Assembly (NCBI GenBank): GCA_025800365.1
Contig: JAOXRT010000027.1
Span: 1 to 64,000 of the forward strand
Direction of reading: 5' to 3'
Length of the DNA: 64,000 nt
Origin: Cellvibrionaceae bacterium
GTDB lineage: Bacteria > Pseudomonadota > Gammaproteobacteria > Pseudomonadales > Cellvibrionaceae
A program made the position numbers and the translations under genes. This document shows, in pieces, positions 60,654-64,000 of this stretch (the first letter of the stretch is position 1; each line of letters starts with the position of its first letter). The notes below the pieces were generated by a model. It had not been told where the DNA came from. It did not search any database and saw only the letters and a list, made by a program, of their open reading frames with translations.

Positions 60654-61580
60654 ATGAAAAATCTTGAAGATTTAGACTTAAACTTGCTGCTTTTGCTTCA
60701 TTGGTTACTCGAAGAACGCAGCGTTACCCGCGCGGCGATGCGGGTGGGATTATCACAACCTGCCGCCAGCAGAGCCTTGCAACGTTTACGTTTAGATTTT
60801 GGAGATGAACTGCTCATAAGATCAGGGCGTAATTTGATCCCATCGCAGATGGCCATGGGTTTACAGGATGATCTAGCCGCTGCGGTTAGTAAGCTGCGAT
60901 TAATTACTCAACAAAGCCCGCAGTTTAAACCTGCCGAAAGCAAGCAAACTATAGTCATCGCCTGCAACGATTATCTAAGCAAGGTCGCCATCGATATCTG
61001 GCGCGATAAAATAGCACCCTTTGCCCCCAATATTAAATCGAGCTGGCGCCCGCTGGATCAGAATGCTTTGGAAAGCTTAGCAAAGGGGCAAATCGACTTA
61101 CTGCTAGGCCCCAACGAAATAATAGCCAGTGCCCCGCAAACGTCATTGTTTCAAGATTTGATTATCAGGCCACTTCTTAATGATCGCTACGTAATATTTG
61201 GCCCCAAAGATCACCCAGCAATGACGAGAAAAAGCTTAACTACAAAAGCTTTTGCCAGCTTTGAGCAAGTACTGGTTTCGCCAACTGGAAAAGGCTTAAG
61301 CTTTGTCGATAAAGCGCTTGCTAAGCTGGAGTTGCAACGCACGATAAAGCATAGAGTGTCTAACTTCTCTAGCGCTATCGACCTTGCCTTGAGCCTCAAG
61401 CTACTAACTGTTCTACCAGAGCGCTTTGTACAAGGGCACACAGGCGGAACGCACCGGGCATTGCCCATCGAGCAGCCAGAAATCAATAGCAGTATTGCCT
61501 GGCATCTTAGCCGCAATAAAGATAAAGCACACCACTGGATAAGACAGCAAATTCTATCCAGAAACAACGAAGATAATTGA
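60654..61580 (+). CDS. LysR-family transcriptional regulator
   Basis: The 308-residue regulator has an N-terminal HTH (NLEDLDLNLLLLLHWLLEERSVTRAAMRVGLSQPAASRALQ-type region, about 2-45; recognition helix QPAASRALQRLR) and a C-terminal effector domain. The N-terminus is of the NodD/SyrM/LeuO type (LDLNLLL). I chose the ATG at 60654; the open frame from 60465 overlaps the divergent lipoprotein gene and has no family match. The neighbouring lipoprotein gene is the likely target. Confidence 0.88.
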   Translation: MKNLEDLDLNLLLLLHWLLEERSVTRAAMRVGLSQPAASRALQRLRLDFGDELLIRSGRNLIPSQMAMGLQDDLAAAVSKLRLITQQSPQFKPAESKQTIVIACNDYLSKVAIDIWRDKIAPFAPNIKSSWRPLDQNALESLAKGQIDLLLGPNEIIASAPQTSLFQDLIIRPLLNDRYVIFGPKDHPAMTRKSLTTKAFASFEQVLVSPTGKGLSFVDKALAKLELQRTIKHRVSNFSSAIDLALSLKLLTVLPERFVQGHTGGTHRALPIEQPEINSSIAWHLSRNKDKAHHWIRQQILSRNNEDN

Positions 61581-61582
61581 TA

Positions 61583-62857
61583 TTATTCGTCGATAGTCTG
61601 TATATAAGCAGCGCCAGATTTTTTACCATTATCAGCACGGTTTGGCGTTGCAATAATTGCAAATATAGAGGGCTTCCTAGGGGTTTCATGATTGGGCGCA
61701 GTTTGGCTAAGCGCCACATTCCAACCGAAACGATCGCCATCTCGACCGTCTTCAGCCACTATTTTTGAGTTGTATAGCCAGCGCCCTTCACGCTTTTTAT
61801 AAACGTAAATCGCGCCAGCATCATTGCCGTTCGCATCGTTATTCATCGCACTGATAATAGCGGTAGCGTTTAGCAATGAAACTCCACGGCCAAAGCGATC
61901 ATCAGCCTTACCATCAGGTGAAATCAACTTAGCCACTTGCTCCCACTTACCTCGTGATCGCTCGAAAATATAGGCCGAACCGGCATCAACACCGATTCCT
62001 TCAACATCATCTCTTCTAGCCGAAATCAAGGCGGTATCGCCTGATAGAGCAACTCGCACACCAAAGATATCTGTATGCCCACCATCTGCCGCCATTAACT
62101 TAGCTTGCTGCTGCCATTTTCCATCTTCAAGCACAAAAGCATAAACTGCGCCGGCCTTTTCTGCTTTTTCATCATTTAGGTCAGCACCCACCAATATTGT
62201 ATTCCCATCAATGGCTACGCTGATGCCAAAGAGATCACCCTCGGCACCATCGCCTGCTGTTAACTTGCTTTGAAATTGCCACCCTCCGTGCTGGCGTCGA
62301 TAAACATAGGCAGAGCCGGAATCTTTTGCCACAGCATCGCTATGGGGTGCACCGATGACCATAAAGCTTTCTGTAAGAGCAATACTCTGTCCAAACGCAT
62401 CACCAGCCTTGCCGTCAGTCGCTGCAAGCCAAGCTTTCTCCTGCCATTCTTTGCCCTGCTGTTCAAATATCAGCACTGCGCCGGCATCCTCAGCAACATC
62501 ATCCCGCCTTGATACACCCAATACTGCAGTGCTACCTTTTAGAGCCACATTGCCCCCCAAGGTATCACCGGTTTTTGCTTGCCTAGCAAGCAATTTACTA
62601 TCCAAACGCCACCCTTCTGGGCTCTGTTTATAAACATAAGCAGCGCCTGCATCCTTCACAGTGCCTAGTTTAGTTTCTAAATCAGCATTGAAAGCGCCAA
62701 CTAATGCGGTATCGCCATCAATCGCCACGCTAAATGCAAAAGAATCACCTGGCTTGCCGTCATAGGCCAGCAGCTTCTGTTGCTCAGCACTGACATGGAC
62801 GACAGAGAGTGTAGTGATAAGAAGTAAAATTGACTGTTTAAGTATGTTTAACATCAA
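61583..62857 (-). CDS. Exported FG-GAP repeat protein
   Basis: The 424-residue protein has a signal peptide (ILLLITTLSVVHVSAEQ, cleavage near 24) and about seven repeats of 50-55 residues, each like KL.A.DG..GD.FG.SVA..GDTA..GA..D....GAAYVY. This is the FG-GAP pattern of integrin-type beta-propellers. Aspartates in the repeats suit calcium binding. It is probably periplasmic or secreted; function is unknown. Its stop is 2 bp from the convergent LysR stop. Confidence 0.85.
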   Translation of the reverse strand: MMLNILKQSILLLITTLSVVHVSAEQQKLLAYDGKPGDSFAFSVAIDGDTALVGAFNADLETKLGTVKDAGAAYVYKQSPEGWRLDSKLLARQAKTGDTLGGNVALKGSTAVLGVSRRDDVAEDAGAVLIFEQQGKEWQEKAWLAATDGKAGDAFGQSIALTESFMVIGAPHSDAVAKDSGSAYVYRRQHGGWQFQSKLTAGDGAEGDLFGISVAIDGNTILVGADLNDEKAEKAGAVYAFVLEDGKWQQQAKLMAADGGHTDIFGVRVALSGDTALISARRDDVEGIGVDAGSAYIFERSRGKWEQVAKLISPDGKADDRFGRGVSLLNATAIISAMNNDANGNDAGAIYVYKKREGRWLYNSKIVAEDGRDGDRFGWNVALSQTAPNHETPRKPSIFAIIATPNRADNGKKSGAAYIQTIDE

Positions 62858-63011
62858 GACAACTCTTTTGCATCAAGGGTTTTACCGATAAAGTATCGGG
62901 CTATTAGATTAGGATATTAACCGGAAGCGCCAGCAGTACAAGTAGTACCGAGCTGAGAAGAGAAGTACATAAGATAGATACATAAGATAAGAACAGAAAA
63001 CAAGCAAGTAG

Positions 63012-63476
63012 ATGATAAACCACCTTAAACCGCAATCTATCGAAGCCGCACAAGCTATATACCAGGTCTTTCAAGCCTCCTATAAAGTCGAAGCAGCAAT
63101 AATTGGAACAGATAACTTCCCACCCTTGTCGAGAAGTGTGAAAGATATCTCTCGCTCGAAAAACGTATTTTACGGCTACTATGACGAAAGCGAGTTGGCA
63201 GGAGTCATTGAAGTCGAACGACTTGAAAATCGACTAGATATTAATAGCTTGGTCGTATCACCAGAGCACTTTAGAAAAGGTATTGCCGGAAAGCTGATCA
63301 CGTATGTGCTTACTCAGTTTGACCACGATGAAGCTGTGGTAGAAACTGCAACCGCGAATAAGCCTGCTATCCAGCTCTATGAGAAATATGGCTTTGTTAA
63401 ATTTAAACAATGGGTACCGGATCACGGTGTCACTAAAACGGCTTTAACCCGCCGAAGCAACAACTCCAGCGAATAA
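63012..63476 (+). CDS. GNAT-family N-acetyltransferase
   Basis: The 154-residue acetyl-CoA-dependent acetyltransferase has motif A (NSLVVSPEHFRKGIAGKLITYVL, with the R/Q-x-x-G-x-A pyrophosphate loop RKGIAG) and motif B (ETATANKPAIQLYEKYGFVKF). The acceptor is unknown. It diverges from the FG-GAP gene across 154 bp with a short direct repeat (ACATAAGATA, two copies at about 62968-62990). It starts 16 bp upstream of the small unknown gene and is probably co-transcribed with it. Confidence 0.88.
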   Translation: MINHLKPQSIEAAQAIYQVFQASYKVEAAIIGTDNFPPLSRSVKDISRSKNVFYGYYDESELAGVIEVERLENRLDINSLVVSPEHFRKGIAGKLITYVLTQFDHDEAVVETATANKPAIQLYEKYGFVKFKQWVPDHGVTKTALTRRSNNSSE

Positions 63477-63492
63477 TAAGGAACGCTTGTAA

Positions 63493-63891
63493 ATGGATTT
63501 GAATTTTCAGTATGCCCACCACCAAAGCAATGAATCGGACACTACGCACAATATCAGCAAAGAAAATGCTCTCAATGCCTTTGACCAATTCGACTGGGAC
63601 GGCGAAGTAGAGAAAGCCAATCAGCTTAACAACTGCTCACCCACCCTAAGCATTCTAGTTAACGGCAGCTCTGAAATGATTTGGGTATCGGGCGTCGGCT
63701 CACACAAGTGCTCCGCATTTATTTCAGAGTGTTGTTTTCCTGGGGAAGTGAAGAGGCTGTTTGGTCTATACAAAAGCCAAGGAACAATCTCTTTATATTC
63801 TGATTGCCTCAACAAAGCTAAGGCACGCGAAGCGATCGAATTGTTTTTAGAAAAAGACTATAAAGGGCTAGAAAAACTATACCGAGAATAG
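63493..63891 (+). CDS. Small protein of unknown function
   Basis: The 132-residue soluble acidic protein has no signal peptide. The first half is polar with DQFDWDGEVEKANQLNN; the second has LSILVNGSSEMIWVSGVG and a helical end (REAIELFLEKDYKGLEKLY). The size and mixed strand-helix pattern recall small immunity proteins, but I see no firm family match. It follows a GNAT gene by 16 bp. Confidence 0.6.
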   Translation: MDLNFQYAHHQSNESDTTHNISKENALNAFDQFDWDGEVEKANQLNNCSPTLSILVNGSSEMIWVSGVGSHKCSAFISECCFPGEVKRLFGLYKSQGTISLYSDCLNKAKAREAIELFLEKDYKGLEKLYRE

Positions 63892-63932
63892 AGCGAGTTT
63901 TTGCTACTCACTCTATTCCCCAAGCCTTCTGA

Positions 63933-64000
63933 CTAGCGCTTCAACTTCGGAATCAACACCGGTGTATTTTGCTTATAAGCTTGATACCCCGCCTCCTCGC
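63933..64000 (-). CDS. 3' end of a probable isoprenylcysteine methyltransferase-like gene (partial)
   Basis: The minus-strand frame entering from the right edge ends at a stop (63933-63935) and encodes EEAGYQAYKQNTPVLIPKLKR. The pattern of Tyr-x-x-Tyr, a gap, Pro-x-x-Ile-Pro is typical of the C-terminal end of ICMT/PEMT-type membrane methyltransferases. It is convergent with the small unknown gene. Only 21 residues are visible. Confidence 0.5.
   Translation of the reverse strand, partial: EEAGYQAYKQNTPVLIPKLKR

Overview
The window looks like a chromosomal segment of a free-living, probably marine gammaproteobacterium with moderate GC content. The main evidence is gene order. A minus-strand hemA-prfA-prmC-moeB block diverges from a plus-strand TPR lipoprotein-lolB-ispE-tRNA-Gln-prs-rplY-pth block, which is the layout known from Pseudomonas and its relatives. 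YqcC, YchJ, PpnN, a DUF3549-like protein, an AlgP-like histone H1 mimic and a gcdR/gcdH/gcdG glutarate locus fit the same group. A position among marine Cellvibrionales/Spongiibacteraceae-type bacteria is inference only. No integrase, transposase, prophage or CRISPR array was seen.

Layout. 1-11.8 kb: a Crp-type regulator, then core genes for tetrapyrrole synthesis, translation termination, outer-membrane lipoprotein sorting, isoprenoids, PRPP, ribosomal protein L25 and peptidyl-tRNA hydrolase. 11.9-15.2 kb: an exported beta-propeller-like protein with a C-terminal sorting tail and an M2-family (ACE-like) lipoprotein peptidase. 15.3-20.1 kb: a membrane protein and a five-gene minus-strand operon (nitroreductase, MoxR ATPase, VWA/CoxE-like protein, membrane glutaredoxin, stand-alone RibD-type deaminase). 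20.3-25.2 kb: metabolic enzymes (amidohydrolase, isochorismatase-like protein, aldehyde dehydrogenase) and an orphan ExbD. 25.2-29.2 kb: a GIY-YIG-like domain on a basic tail, DinB, a small unknown protein and the AlgP-like protein. 29.3-33 kb: glutaryl-CoA locus. 33-38 kb: an RND efflux pair. 38.3-45.6 kb: argS and a 1862-residue Ser/Thr kinase/ATPase/histidine kinase. 45.9-52.8 kb: nitronate monooxygenase, DoxX-like protein, PpnN, two MFS transporters and YqcC. 52.8-59.5 kb: DinG, an acyltransferase, YchJ, a DUF3549-like protein, a double HxlR regulator and a VOC protein. 59.5-64 kb: a metallo-beta-lactamase lipoprotein with a divergent LysR gene, an FG-GAP protein, a GNAT, an unknown small protein and the 3' end of a probable ICMT-like gene.

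The least ordinary DNA is non-coding. A tandem array of about 4.7 copies of a ~120-bp unit with nested inverted repeats (47641-48206) has a compact relative at 33676-33701. There is a perfect 26-bp inverted repeat between two MFS genes (50987-51089), a nested hairpin at 46936-47021, a hairpin that includes the ribosome-binding site of the gene at 11880, and iterated AT-rich motifs between gcdR and gcdH. The most unusual proteins are the GIY-YIG-like fusion, the trifunctional kinase, the doubled HxlR regulator and the isochorismatase-like protein lacking the usual cysteine. I found no clear multi-gene system that I would call undescribed; the repeat family is the best candidate for something of interest.
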